In this document: piece by piece, positions 8,098 to 15,659 of the stretch
Layout of the letters: each line of letters opens with the position of its first letter
Position numbering within the stretch: the first letter of the stretch is position 1
NCBI GenBank assembly: GCA_002352185.1
Contig: DEHY01000057.1
Coordinates: 5,723 to 31,892, forward strand
Direction: 5' to 3'
DNA length: 26,170 nt
Source of the DNA: Competibacteraceae bacterium UBA2788
GTDB taxonomy: Bacteria > Pseudomonadota > Gammaproteobacteria > Competibacterales > Competibacteraceae
Program-made: the position numbers and the translations under genes
The notes under the pieces: generated by a model
What the model was told of the DNA's origin: nothing
The model's input: the letters and a program-made list of their open reading frames with translations, nothing else
Databases searched by the model: none

Positions 8098-8673
8098 ATG
8101 GCAATCAGTCTGCAAAAAGGCGGCAATGTCAATCTGAGCAAGGAAGCGCCTGGCTTGGCCAGGATTAAGGTCGGATTAGGCTGGGACGCCCGCGCTACCG
8201 ATGGCGCGGCTTTCGATCTGGACGCCAGCGCGTTTCTGGTCAAGAGCGATGGCAAGGTGCGGGACGATGGCGATTTTGTGTTTTATAACAATGCCAAAGG
8301 CGCCAGTGGCGCGGTCGAGCATTGCGGCGACAATATCACCGGCGTCGGCGAGGGCGACGATGAAGTCATTCAGGTGAGTCTGGCGCTGGTGCCGGAGGAA
8401 ATTGCCAAGATTGTGGTTGCGGTGACGATTCACGAGGCCGAAGCGCGGCGCCAGAACTTCGGTCAGGTCAGTCAGGCGTTCATCCGCATTGTTAATGAGG
8501 ACAATGGGCAGGAGATCGCCCGCTATGATTTGAGCGAGGATGCGTCTACGGAAACCGCCATGATCTTCGGCGAGGTCTACCGCAATGGAGCCGACTGGAA
8601 GTTCAAGGCGGTTGGGCAAGGCTTTGCCGGTGGGCTGGGGCCGCTGGCGCGAGCGCATGGCGTGAACGTTTGA
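8098..8673 (+). CDS. terD: TerD-family tellurium/stress resistance protein
   Basis: This 191-aa cytoplasmic protein belongs to the TerD/TerE/CABP1 family of calcium-binding beta-sandwich proteins linked to tellurite, phage and colicin resistance. It begins with the usual [18 protein letters not shown] and has the acidic metal-site segments [17 protein letters not shown] and [14 protein letters not shown], plus the C-terminal [13 protein letters not shown] found across the family. Length is normal. The start at 8098 has AAAGGGG a short distance upstream. It is the only TerD-type gene in the window; terA, terB, terC and terZ are not seen. It is followed by a hairpin (8681-8705) and then by the AIM24-like gene, so it may be the sensor or effector that goes with the downstream biosynthetic genes. 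Confidence 0.95.
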   Translation: MAISLQKGGNVNLSKEAPGLARIKVGLGWDARATDGAAFDLDASAFLVKSDGKVRDDGDFVFYNNAKGASGAVEHCGDNITGVGEGDDEVIQVSLALVPEEIAKIVVAVTIHEAEARRQNFGQVSQAFIRIVNEDNGQEIARYDLSEDASTETAMIFGEVYRNGADWKFKAVGQGFAGGLGPLARAHGVNV

Positions 8674-8680
8674 GGCTGCG

Positions 8681-8705
8681 GGCGGGGAGCTTCGCGCTTC
8701 CCGCC
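8681..8705 (+). terminator. Hairpin between terD and the AIM24-like gene
   Basis: A 10-bp stem (8681-8690 with 8696-8705, one G-T wobble) with loop TTCGC begins 8 bases after the terD stop and is followed by ATGATTTTC. The short T-run makes it a plausible partial terminator or attenuator, letting terD be made in excess of the downstream enzymes. It could also only protect the 3' end of a processed terD message. Confidence 0.5.
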
Positions 8706-8759
8706 ATGATTTTCAACAAGCTGCGAAATCCGGCGCGTTCATTGGATTGAGAAACGATC

Positions 8760-9470
8760 ATGGCGGTATTCACGATAACGGGCGATGTTGATCCCTTTCT
8801 GCATGTCTCCTTACGCAAGGGCGAGCGGATCTATTGTGAATCCGACGCCATGGTGATGATGGAAGACACGCTCGATCTGTCCGGGCGGATGACCGGCGGG
8901 TTCATGAGCGCGCTCATGCGTCGGCTCGCCAACGGCGAGTCTTTTTTTCAGCAGCATATCGAAGCGGTTCGGGGCGATGGCGATTGCCTGCTGTCGCCGA
9001 CGCTGCCGGGGGCGATGCAGGTGCTGGAGGTCGGGGCGATTAGCTACCTGATCAGCGATGGCGCGTTTCTGGCCGCCGAAAGCGGGGTTGATCTTCGTGC
9101 CCGGGCGCAGAATGTTGGTAATGCCGTGTTCGCTCAGACCGGCGGCTTTTTTATTGGCGAAGCCACGGGCAACGGCAAGCTGGTGGTGTCCGGTTTTGGA
9201 TCCAGCTTTATTCTGGAGGTCGCGCCAGGCCGGGATGTGGTGATTGATAACGCCCATGTGGTGGCATGGGACAGCCGTTTGCACTACCAGATTTCCGTGC
9301 CTAATCAGAGTCGGAGTAGCGGGCTGCTTGGTCGTCTGATCAATAGCGCCACCAGCGGCGAAGGCGTTGTCTTGCGCTTTTCCGGGCAGGGCAAGGTGGT
9401 GATCAGCTCCCGCAACCGCCATGCTTTCATGAGCTGGATCGGTGCGGGCACCGGCGGGAGCCGCGCTTAG
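8760..9470 (+). CDS. AIM24 / TIGR00266 family protein
   Basis: This 236-aa protein matches the AIM24/TIGR00266 family of single-domain beta-sandwich proteins. Visible family features are the opening LRKGERIYCESDAMVMM, the Gly-rich GRMTGGFMSALMRRL followed by GESFFQQHIEA, the LLSPTLPGAMQVLEV turn, and repeated short beta-strands with hydrophobic cores such as GKLVVSGFGSSFILEV. No signal peptide or transmembrane helix is evident. The biochemical role of bacterial members is unknown; the yeast relative is a mitochondrial membrane-organisation protein. It stands between terD and the biosynthetic genes, starts 86 bases after terD and ends 13 bases before the ATP-grasp gene, which argues for a function in the same stress pathway. 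Its ribosome site (GAGAAACG) is weak. Confidence 0.85.
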   Translation: MAVFTITGDVDPFLHVSLRKGERIYCESDAMVMMEDTLDLSGRMTGGFMSALMRRLANGESFFQQHIEAVRGDGDCLLSPTLPGAMQVLEVGAISYLISDGAFLAAESGVDLRARAQNVGNAVFAQTGGFFIGEATGNGKLVVSGFGSSFILEVAPGRDVVIDNAHVVAWDSRLHYQISVPNQSRSSGLLGRLINSATSGEGVVLRFSGQGKVVISSRNRHAFMSWIGAGTGGSRA

Positions 9471-9483
9471 TGGTTAAAACGCT

Positions 9484-10530
9484 TTGACGACCCGCTTCCT
9501 GTTGACTCGGGGCCTGTCCAACGTCCGCGATGCCATTGATCTGATCCATGGAACGATGGCGCCGGATGAATTTCACCTGGGCGCGACCTACGCTGCCGAA
9601 TATACCCCGCTGCGTCGAGTGGCCGATTCCTTCGCGCTTGAACCGGCGGCTTCAGAACCGGGCGCTTACGTCGAGTGGCTGCTGGGGTTGTGCCGGGAAC
9701 GGAATTACGCCTGGGTCTGGCCGCAAAGCCGCTGGTCGCTGTTGCTGAACGAACAGTCCCGGTTTGCGGCGGCAGGAGTTCGACTCCTTCTGCCCTGCCC
9801 TGATGCCGACACGCTGGATGCGGTGCAGGACAAAGCCCGCGCCAACGCTCGACTGGCCGCCGCCGGGGTGCCGCTGCCTCAAACCCTGCCGGTCACGACC
9901 GCCGCTGACTTCAACGCCGCTTTAGCCCTCCTGGGCGGCAACAGGGCAGGGCAGGTCTGCGTCAAGCCGGTTCGTTCCATCTATGGCCTTGGGTTCCGCC
10001 GGATTGATGACGGCAAGCGCCTGCTCGACCGGTTCCTAGCCAACGACTGTTACACCATAGGCAGCGCCGAATTTGCAGATCTGCTGGCTGCCGCCGCCGG
10101 TCAGCACCCGTTTCTGGCGATGGAATATCTGGCCGGCGATGAGCGTTCCATGGACTGCCTGGCGCACCGAGGGCGGCTGGTGCGCGCCGTAGTTCGCCGC
10201 AAACCGGCGAACGCGCATGGGCGCTGGCAACTGATTGAGGACGACCCGGAAGGATGGGAGATCGCCCGCCGCGCTATCGCCGCCTTTGGCCTCAATGGGC
10301 TGGTCAATGTGCAAACCCGCGAGCGGGTGCATGCCGATGGTCGGCGCGAGCAGTGCTTTCTGGAAGTGAATCCGCGCATGTCGGGTGGAATTGACATGGC
10401 CTGCCAGGCGGGACTGAATCTGCCGTACTGGCTGTTGCGCTTGCTGGTCGGCACAGTGGAGGAGGCCGCCATTCCGTGGCCGAGCGTCGGAGTGCGGGTG
10501 GCGAAAATCGAGCGCGCCGTGGTGTTGTGA
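9484..10530 (+). CDS. ATP-grasp ligase of the ter-linked biosynthetic module
   Basis: ATP-grasp enzymes join a carboxylate to an amine or thiol through an acyl-phosphate. This 348-aa protein has an N-terminal Rossmann-like part (FLLTRGLSNVRDAIDLI), a nucleotide-binding segment QVCVKPVRSIYGLGFRRID, the sequence LAMEYLAGDERSMDCL, and the metal-binding signature FLEVNPRMSGGIDMACQAG near the C-terminus. The natural substrate is unknown. The frame is closed by a stop codon at 9475, and the first usable start is TTG at 9484. That is unusual but preserves the family N-terminus; the next ATG would remove about 24 residues. It begins 13 bases after the AIM24-like gene and its stop overlaps the next start (TGATG), so expression is probably coupled. 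Confidence 0.88.
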   Translation: MTTRFLLTRGLSNVRDAIDLIHGTMAPDEFHLGATYAAEYTPLRRVADSFALEPAASEPGAYVEWLLGLCRERNYAWVWPQSRWSLLLNEQSRFAAAGVRLLLPCPDADTLDAVQDKARANARLAAAGVPLPQTLPVTTAADFNAALALLGGNRAGQVCVKPVRSIYGLGFRRIDDGKRLLDRFLANDCYTIGSAEFADLLAAAAGQHPFLAMEYLAGDERSMDCLAHRGRLVRAVVRRKPANAHGRWQLIEDDPEGWEIARRAIAAFGLNGLVNVQTRERVHADGRREQCFLEVNPRMSGGIDMACQAGLNLPYWLLRLLVGTVEEAAIPWPSVGVRVAKIERAVVL

Positions 10531-11510
10531 TGACCGCGACGGCCCGGATTCTATTGCTTGGCAAGCGCGGCAGTCTGGTGCTGTGGCTGGAAAATCTGCA
10601 CTGCGCCTGCATCCGGCTGGGCCATGCTACACAGGTTTTTGCTATCAATGGCGATAGCCTTGGCTCGCGTCTGCGGGTCAAGTGGCAGGGGCGCGATTCG
10701 GCCAGCGCCGATTGGATGCTGGCCCGCTTCGAGCAGATACTGGCGCGGTTTCGCCCCGATCTGGTTCTGGCGGCGGGCGTGTTTGGCATACCGCCGGCTT
10801 ATTACCGGATTCTGCGCGCACTGGCCTATCGTCCGTTGATCGCCGGTCTGGTGGGCGACCGGTTTCCAGAGGACAGCCGGGAGCGGGCCAATGGCTGCGA
10901 CCGGCTCTATTTTACCGACACCCGCTTTTTCCACGACGCCGAGGTCGCCGGTTTCACAACGACAGGTCGCTATTTGCCGCTGGCGGTAGACCCGGAGTTG
11001 TTTGTGCCCGGTACTGCCGCGCGCCGTCCTGAACTGCTGTTTATCGCCAGCCGCACCCCGTTTCGTGAAGCGGTGGTTCGCGGTCTGGATGCGCCGGCTC
11101 TCGTGATCGGCACCGACTGGAGTGGGCTGGCGCGTGACGGAATCCATCAGGTGCAAAATCGAAAAATCGGTCGCAATCCTCTTATCCGGCTCTATCAACG
11201 CCATCGGGCGGTGCTGAACATCCGTAACGAGGCGAATGTAGAACATGGCTTGAACCAGCGCAGTTTCGAGCCGTTGGCCTGCGGCGCGCTGGTGCTGAAC
11301 GATGATCTGCCTGATTTGCCGCTCTGTTTCGAGCCGGGCCGGGAAATCCTGGTGTATCGGGACGCCCATGAACTTAACGCGCTGGTAGCGCGACTGCGGC
11401 GGGATCCGGCGTTTGCGACCGGTGTGGCCGAGGCTGGGCGACGGCGCGTGCTGGCCGAACACACCTACGGTCATCGAGTCCGCGCTATCCTCAGCGATTT
11501 GAACCTGTGA
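10530..11510 (+). CDS. CgeB-like glycosyltransferase embedded in the ter-linked module
   Basis: This 326-aa protein looks like a GT-B-fold glycosyltransferase of the CgeB / Glyco_trans_1_2 type. The N-terminal half begins ARILLLGKRGSLVLWLENL and includes FRPDLVLAAGVFGIPPAYY. The C-terminal half has the nucleotide-sugar-site region VLNIRNEANVEHGLNQRSFE followed by PLACGALVLNDD, then FEPGREILVYRDAHEL and the helix AGRRRVLAEHTYGHRV, all typical of the family. Donor and acceptor are unknown. The frame is open 18 codons upstream, but the ATG at 10530 overlaps the ATP-grasp stop as TGATG, so I chose it. Eleven bases later the PRTase-TRSP gene starts. Glycosyltransferase genes are not part of the core ter-associated module as I know it, so it may decorate the product. 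Confidence 0.85.
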   Translation: MTATARILLLGKRGSLVLWLENLHCACIRLGHATQVFAINGDSLGSRLRVKWQGRDSASADWMLARFEQILARFRPDLVLAAGVFGIPPAYYRILRALAYRPLIAGLVGDRFPEDSRERANGCDRLYFTDTRFFHDAEVAGFTTTGRYLPLAVDPELFVPGTAARRPELLFIASRTPFREAVVRGLDAPALVIGTDWSGLARDGIHQVQNRKIGRNPLIRLYQRHRAVLNIRNEANVEHGLNQRSFEPLACGALVLNDDLPDLPLCFEPGREILVYRDAHELNALVARLRRDPAFATGVAEAGRRRVLAEHTYGHRVRAILSDLNL

Positions 11511-11520
11511 CGGAGCGGCC

Positions 11521-12669
11521 ATGCGAAGTCTGACGATACCGATTCAAGCCGGACGACTCACGATGACGATCCGGCGCGAGGAATTGGCGCTGGAGGATTG
11601 CCTGGCCTGCGCCACCCGCCAGAATCCCCGGCGTCTCTACCTGTTCGTCAGCAAAGTGTTGGGCAAGCACTGGCCGGTCCGGCCCAGTATGATGCGCGAT
11701 GTTCACCGGCGACTGGCTGAGAAAATGGCTCATTTGCCGGGACCGATTCTGGTCATCGGCATGGCGGAAACGGCGACGGCGTTGGGACGCGGCGTGGCCG
11801 AAGAAGCCGCGCTGCAAACCGGGCGCGACGATATTCTGTATCTGCAAACCACCCGCTGCCGACTGTCGCGCCCGTTGGCGTTCGATTTTGACGAGCGCCA
11901 CAGCCACGCTCCGGATCACCGGGTTTACCTGCCCGATGCGGCATTGCAACCGCTGTTTCGGGCCGTGCGGACCCTGGTGCTGGTGGACGATGAAATCTCG
12001 ACCGGACGCACCTTGGCGGAACTGGCTCGCGCCTGTTTGCGGCTGAATCCAGGCATTGAGCAGATTGCGCTGGCCTGTATCACCCACTGGCTGAGCGTCG
12101 CGCAGCAGCAGGAATTGACGGCGCTGCTGGAGCGTCCGCTGTTGTTCCCGGCGCTGATCGAGGGCAGTTTCCGGTTTGAGCCGGATCCGCAATTTCCATC
12201 ACCCGTTTTGCCGTCGGCGTTGATGCATCCCAACTCAAATCACGATGATCGGGTCACGGATCCGGCGCGTGCGGGTCTGATTGCGGGACGCTGGAGCCTG
12301 CCCATGGGGTTCCGCTCCCAGCGGGAGAGGGTCAGGGCGCGGGGAGACGATCAGCCGCTGGCGATCATCGGCACCGGCGAGTACGCCTATACCCCGTTTC
12401 GCATCGCGCTGGCGCTGGAAGAGGAGGGTTGCGATGTGTGCTATCAGTCCACCACCCGCTCGCCGATTCTGGTCGGCGACGCCATTGTCCGTCGGCGAGA
12501 GTTCCTGGACCACTACGGCGATGGCGTTCCCAACTACCTCTATAACCTCGATCCTCAGCGGTTGCCGATGGTCATCTACGAGCATCCCGCCCTGCTGGCC
12601 GCGCATTCCCTGGCCGACGAACTGGGCGGTCTGGCGCTGGCCGTGGAGGAATCATGCCGCGCATCGTGA
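11521..12669 (+). CDS. Phosphoribosyltransferase-TRSP fusion protein
   Basis: This 382-aa cytoplasmic protein joins a phosphoribosyltransferase (PRTase_2 type) to a TRSP domain. The first domain (about 1-235) has VLVIGMAETATALG, a ribose-5-phosphate handling region, and the PRPP-loop signature LVLVDDEISTGRTLAELA at about 150-168. The second domain (about 278-382) carries the namesake TRSP tetrapeptide in QSTTRSPILVGDA, followed by NYLYNLDPQRLPMVIYEHP. Such fusions are a core part of the ter-linked module predicted to produce a nucleoside-like metabolite. A REP-like palindrome (12304-12345) encodes the linker between the domains. The ATG follows GGAG by 5 bases, and the 3' end overlaps the HAD gene by 16 bases. 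Confidence 0.9.
   Translation: MRSLTIPIQAGRLTMTIRREELALEDCLACATRQNPRRLYLFVSKVLGKHWPVRPSMMRDVHRRLAEKMAHLPGPILVIGMAETATALGRGVAEEAALQTGRDDILYLQTTRCRLSRPLAFDFDERHSHAPDHRVYLPDAALQPLFRAVRTLVLVDDEISTGRTLAELARACLRLNPGIEQIALACITHWLSVAQQQELTALLERPLLFPALIEGSFRFEPDPQFPSPVLPSALMHPNSNHDDRVTDPARAGLIAGRWSLPMGFRSQRERVRARGDDQPLAIIGTGEYAYTPFRIALALEEEGCDVCYQSTTRSPILVGDAIVRRREFLDHYGDGVPNYLYNLDPQRLPMVIYEHPALLAAHSLADELGGLALAVEESCRAS
12304..12345. repeat. REP-like palindrome in the PRTase/TRSP linker
   Basis: CTCCC (12315-12319) and GGGAG (12323-12327) form a short stem, followed by AGGGTCAGGGCG and a G-run, in the same arrangement as the stem plus GTTGGGGTGAGGGCG at 6807-6845. It is translated in frame as an Arg-rich stretch (GFRSQRERVRARGDD) that matches neither flanking domain. 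The stem is shorter and more degraded than the other two copies, so kinship is likely but not proven. Confidence 0.45.
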
Positions 12670-13391
12670 TTTTTCTTGACCTCGACGACACCATTCTGCA
12701 AACCGCGCCCAAGTGTCCACCCGGCGAGGAGGTCATCCCCGCAGCGGTGGATCGCACTGGCCGGGCGCTGTCGTTCATGACCCGCGCCCAGCAGCGCTTG
12801 CTGGCATTCTGGCTGGAGCAGGGTACGGTGATTCCGGTGACGGGCCGCACGGATGATGCGCTGGCGCGGGTGAATATCGCGTTCGCCTCCTGGCGCATCA
12901 CCCATCACGGCGCAGTGATTCGCCAGCCCGATGGATCACTGCCGACCTGGTGGTATACCCAGGTGCGCCCGTTGCTGGTGGCGGCGCAACCGCTGTTGTG
13001 GAGTCTCGCCGCCCGCTTGACGACGGACGCAGCAGCAGGAGGCTATCGGGTGAGCAGCCATTCGGTTGATGAATGGCTGACTTACGTCTCGGTCAAATCC
13101 AATGATGATGGAGTGGCGCTGGTGCGGGTGCGGGCGCACTTGCAAAAGGTCGGACTGCCGCCGGAATTGGCGCTGCATTGCAACGGCAACAATCTGGCGA
13201 TCACGGTCAAGGGCGCGCAAAAGCAGGATGCCGTGCGCCGGGTAGTGGCGGAACTGGAGCGGGAGGGGCCGGTTGTCACGATTGGGGCCGGTGACAGCCT
13301 CACCGATATCCCCTTTCTGCGAACCTGTGATTTCGCCCTGGTGCCCAAGGACAGTCAGATTCAGACGGAAACCTGGCGCGAGTCCCGTTGA
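12654..13391 (+). CDS. HAD-superfamily phosphatase (Cof/sucrose-phosphatase-like)
   Basis: This 245-aa cytoplasmic enzyme is a HAD hydrolase with a C2-type cap. Motif I is FLDLDDT with the nucleophile at D9 and the general acid at D11. Motif II is the Thr in IPVTGRTDD, motif III the Lys in VKGAQKQDAV, and motif IV GAGDSLTDIPFL. The cap lies between motifs II and III, as in the Cof-like group. It probably dephosphorylates a sugar-phosphate or nucleotide-like intermediate made by the neighbouring phosphoribosyltransferases; this is inferred from the operon. Its ATG lies inside the end of the PRTase-TRSP gene with GGAGG upstream, and its stop overlaps the next start as TGATG. Confidence 0.9.
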   Translation: MPRIVIFLDLDDTILQTAPKCPPGEEVIPAAVDRTGRALSFMTRAQQRLLAFWLEQGTVIPVTGRTDDALARVNIAFASWRITHHGAVIRQPDGSLPTWWYTQVRPLLVAAQPLLWSLAARLTTDAAAGGYRVSSHSVDEWLTYVSVKSNDDGVALVRVRAHLQKVGLPPELALHCNGNNLAITVKGAQKQDAVRRVVAELEREGPVVTIGAGDSLTDIPFLRTCDFALVPKDSQIQTETWRESR

Positions 13392-14473
13392 TGATCCCGT
13401 TTTCCGGCAGCTACCGCCCCGAAGACACCGTCTTTCTGCTCAAGCCGATGGCGCTGGACGGGGTGGATGTGGCGACCAAGGAACGCCTGATCCAGTCCGG
13501 CCAGCGCCATTACAGCGAACTGCTGACACCGGAGCAGGCGCCTGATCCGCGTTATCTGGCGCTGTTCGAGGCGTTGACAGCCCGTTACGCCCGGCGATTG
13601 GCGGCAGAGATCATGGCGCTGGCGTGTCATCTGATGGAAACCCGACCCTGGCAAATTACCGTAGTGTCGCTGGCCCGCGCCGGCACTCCGATTGGCGCGT
13701 TGCTGACCCGTGCTTTGCAGCAACGGGGGCGGTCGGATGCCTGCCATTACTCGATTTCAATTATCCGCGACCGGGGGATTGATGAAAATGCGCTGGCGTT
13801 CATCCTGCGGCGGGAAGAGCGGGACCCGGCTGGGCTGGTCTTCGTGGACGGTTGGACCGCCAAGGGAGTCATTACCGAGGAGTTGCGGCGGGCGCTGCGG
13901 CATTGGAACGCCCGCCGGCCTGAGCAACTGGCCGAGATGCTGTATGTGGTGTCCGATATTGGCGGCGTCGCCGATGTGGCCGCAACCTATGATGATTACG
14001 CTATTCCCAGCGGCATTCTCAACGCCACCGTTTCCGGCTTGACCAGCCGTTCGATTCTTAATGCCGAAATTGGCGCAGAGGATTTTCATGGTTGCTTTTA
14101 CTATAAGGAATTCGGCGCACATGACCGTTCCAACTGGTTTCTCGATCAGGTGGCCCTGCATTTTGCCAGCGCTATCCCGCAATTGGTGAATTTCAATTCC
14201 GAGCAGCGGCTGGAACGGCGTCAACGGATGGCGCAGTTTCTGACGCGCATCCATGCCTGTTACCGGATTGCCGACCGCAATTTTGTCAAGCCGGGCGTGG
14301 CTGAGGCAACCCGGGTTTTATTGCGCCGTTTGCCTGATTTATTACTGCTGCGCGATCCGGATCATCCTGATGTTGAGCATCTTCGGCTGCTGGCTGGGGA
14401 AAAGCAGGTGCCTATCGTTATCGATTCAACCATGCCTATTCATGCTACCGCCCTGATCAAGGATTTATCATGA
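13391..14473 (+). CDS. PRTase_1 family protein (often labelled 'cysteine protease StiP')
   Basis: This 360-aa protein belongs to the family that databases label StiP cysteine protease but that fold analysis reassigned to phosphoribosyltransferases. It has ITVVSLARAGTPIGALLTRA in a Rossmann-like strand-helix, then SIIRDRGIDENAL, then GLVFVDGWTAKGVITEELRR at about 150-170. The last aligns with the PRPP loop of phosphoribosyltransferases, with the usual acidic pair altered to D-G. A conserved GCFYYKEFGAHDRSNWFLD segment follows. I see no protease triad argument. It is the second PRTase of the module. The ATG at 13391 overlaps the HAD stop; a TTG one codon upstream in the same frame is the alternative. 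The 3' end overlaps the aldolase gene as ATGA. Confidence 0.88.
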   Translation: MIPFSGSYRPEDTVFLLKPMALDGVDVATKERLIQSGQRHYSELLTPEQAPDPRYLALFEALTARYARRLAAEIMALACHLMETRPWQITVVSLARAGTPIGALLTRALQQRGRSDACHYSISIIRDRGIDENALAFILRREERDPAGLVFVDGWTAKGVITEELRRALRHWNARRPEQLAEMLYVVSDIGGVADVAATYDDYAIPSGILNATVSGLTSRSILNAEIGAEDFHGCFYYKEFGAHDRSNWFLDQVALHFASAIPQLVNFNSEQRLERRQRMAQFLTRIHACYRIADRNFVKPGVAEATRVLLRRLPDLLLLRDPDHPDVEHLRLLAGEKQVPIVIDSTMPIHATALIKDLS

Positions 14474-15441
14474 GCGTTATTCCTGTTGATTTCCGCACGT
14501 TGCAACATAGTGATCTGGATGATCCTTATGCCGAATGGTATGAGCCAAAACCGGCGCTGTCGGCCATAAATTTGGGAGCATCGCTGTATGTGCCCGCCAC
14601 TCGGCTGGATTTGGAGATCATCGCCAGCGGACAGAAGCTTCCCGAATTAAGGTCGGTGATTTTTTGCACCGAGGATGCAATCCACGAGCGGGATTTGGAA
14701 GTGGCGCTGAGCCGTTTGGCGGTGCTGCTGCCGGAGTTGCAGCCGGTACCGTTATTGCGCTTTATCCGCCCGCGTAATCCGGCAATATTGCGGCGCTTGT
14801 TGCGGATGGAAGGGATTGAGCGGATTCACGGCTTTGCGCTGCCCAAATTTGACCCACACACGCTGGGCGACTGGCTACGAGTCTGGGATGACCGACATGG
14901 GCATTATCTGTTGCCGATCCTGGAAACCGCTGAGGTGTTTGATCGCCGCAAAATGGAGTTGCTGCGTGACCGGCTGGAGAACAGCGGACTGGGTGAGCAG
15001 GTGCTTGGCTTGCGCATTGGCGGTAATGATCTACTGAGCTTGCTGGGCATCCGCCGGGCGCGCGGCGCGACGATTTATGACACGCCGCTGCGTGGCGTCA
15101 TTGCCGATCTGGTGTGTATTTTCCATCCGGCGGGGTATCGCTTGAGCGCACCGGTATTCGAGCGGTTGGACACGCCGGAGGTGTTGGCGCGTGAGGTGGA
15201 GGCTGATTTGCAGCATGGCTTGATCGGCAAGACCGCGATTCATCCGGCGCAAATTCCGGTGATTGAAGGGCTGTACCGGGTTTGCCGCGACGATTACGAG
15301 ATGGCCTCGGCGGTGCTGGCGCCGGACGCGGCGGCGGTCTTCAAACGGTGTGAGACGTTTTGTGAGCCGACGACGCATCGGCGCTGGGCGGCGGGAGTGC
15401 TGGAGCGGGCGCAGGTATTTGGAGTGCAGGGTGCGGCATGA
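14470..15441 (+). CDS. CitE-like HpcH/HpaI-family aldolase/lyase
   Basis: This 323-aa TIM-barrel protein resembles citrate lyase beta subunit and HpcH/HpaI aldolases, which make or break C-C bonds with a Mg2+-bound keto acid. Visible family elements are SLYVPATRLDLEI, an acidic VIFCTEDAIHERDLEVAL, the phosphate-binding Arg in LLRFIRPRNPA, GFALPKFD, the metal ligand Glu in LPILETAEVF, RIGGNDLLSLLG, and GKTAIHPAQIPVIEGLYR. Its real substrate is unknown; the family role in the ter-linked module is predicted to be chain extension or cleavage of the sugar-like part. It is the last gene of the operon and ends 7 bases from the convergent small cysteine-rich gene, with no terminator between them. Confidence 0.9.
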   Translation: MSVIPVDFRTLQHSDLDDPYAEWYEPKPALSAINLGASLYVPATRLDLEIIASGQKLPELRSVIFCTEDAIHERDLEVALSRLAVLLPELQPVPLLRFIRPRNPAILRRLLRMEGIERIHGFALPKFDPHTLGDWLRVWDDRHGHYLLPILETAEVFDRRKMELLRDRLENSGLGEQVLGLRIGGNDLLSLLGIRRARGATIYDTPLRGVIADLVCIFHPAGYRLSAPVFERLDTPEVLAREVEADLQHGLIGKTAIHPAQIPVIEGLYRVCRDDYEMASAVLAPDAAAVFKRCETFCEPTTHRRWAAGVLERAQVFGVQGAA

Positions 15442-15448
15442 CTCGCTT

Positions 15449-15646
15449 TTATGGTTTAGCGTCGTTCTTGAATTGATGTTCGCCGCACCAGTCCGACGCC
15501 TTGACGGTCGGCCAGATCGCTACAGGGCGAGGGTCGGTATTGGCATAGGCGAGCGCGGCGATGGGGGGAGTGCGGCGACAGCGTCCTTCATAGCCCGACT
15601 GGCCAAAGTCGCCATAGCGACAGGTTTCGCAAGTCCGGTTGACCAT
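15449..15646 (-). CDS. Small four-cysteine, probably zinc-binding protein
   Basis: This 65-aa protein has cysteines at about 6, 9, 23 and 54, in the pattern C-E-T-C, GRCRR, and the C-terminal DWCGEH with a nearby His. This pattern (CxxC, CRR plus Pro, a WP element, then DWCGE) recurs in small uncharacterised bacterial and phage proteins, and a structural zinc is likely. The function is unknown. The frame is open to a TTG at 15667 that overlaps the upstream flavoprotein gene. I prefer the ATG at 15646 because homologues start just before the first CxxC, although no good ribosome site is visible; translation may be coupled to the gene 13 bases upstream. It lies tail to tail with the aldolase gene. 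Confidence 0.7.
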   Translation of the reverse strand: MVNRTCETCRYGDFGQSGYEGRCRRTPPIAALAYANTDPRPVAIWPTVKASDWCGEHQFKNDAKP

Positions 15647-15659
15647 GAAAGCGCCGGCA

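Noticed and set aside
13391..14473. Annotation as cysteine protease StiP
   Set aside because: The sequence around VFVDGWTAKG fits a phosphoribosyltransferase loop and the operon context fits a PRTase; I see no protease triad arrangement.
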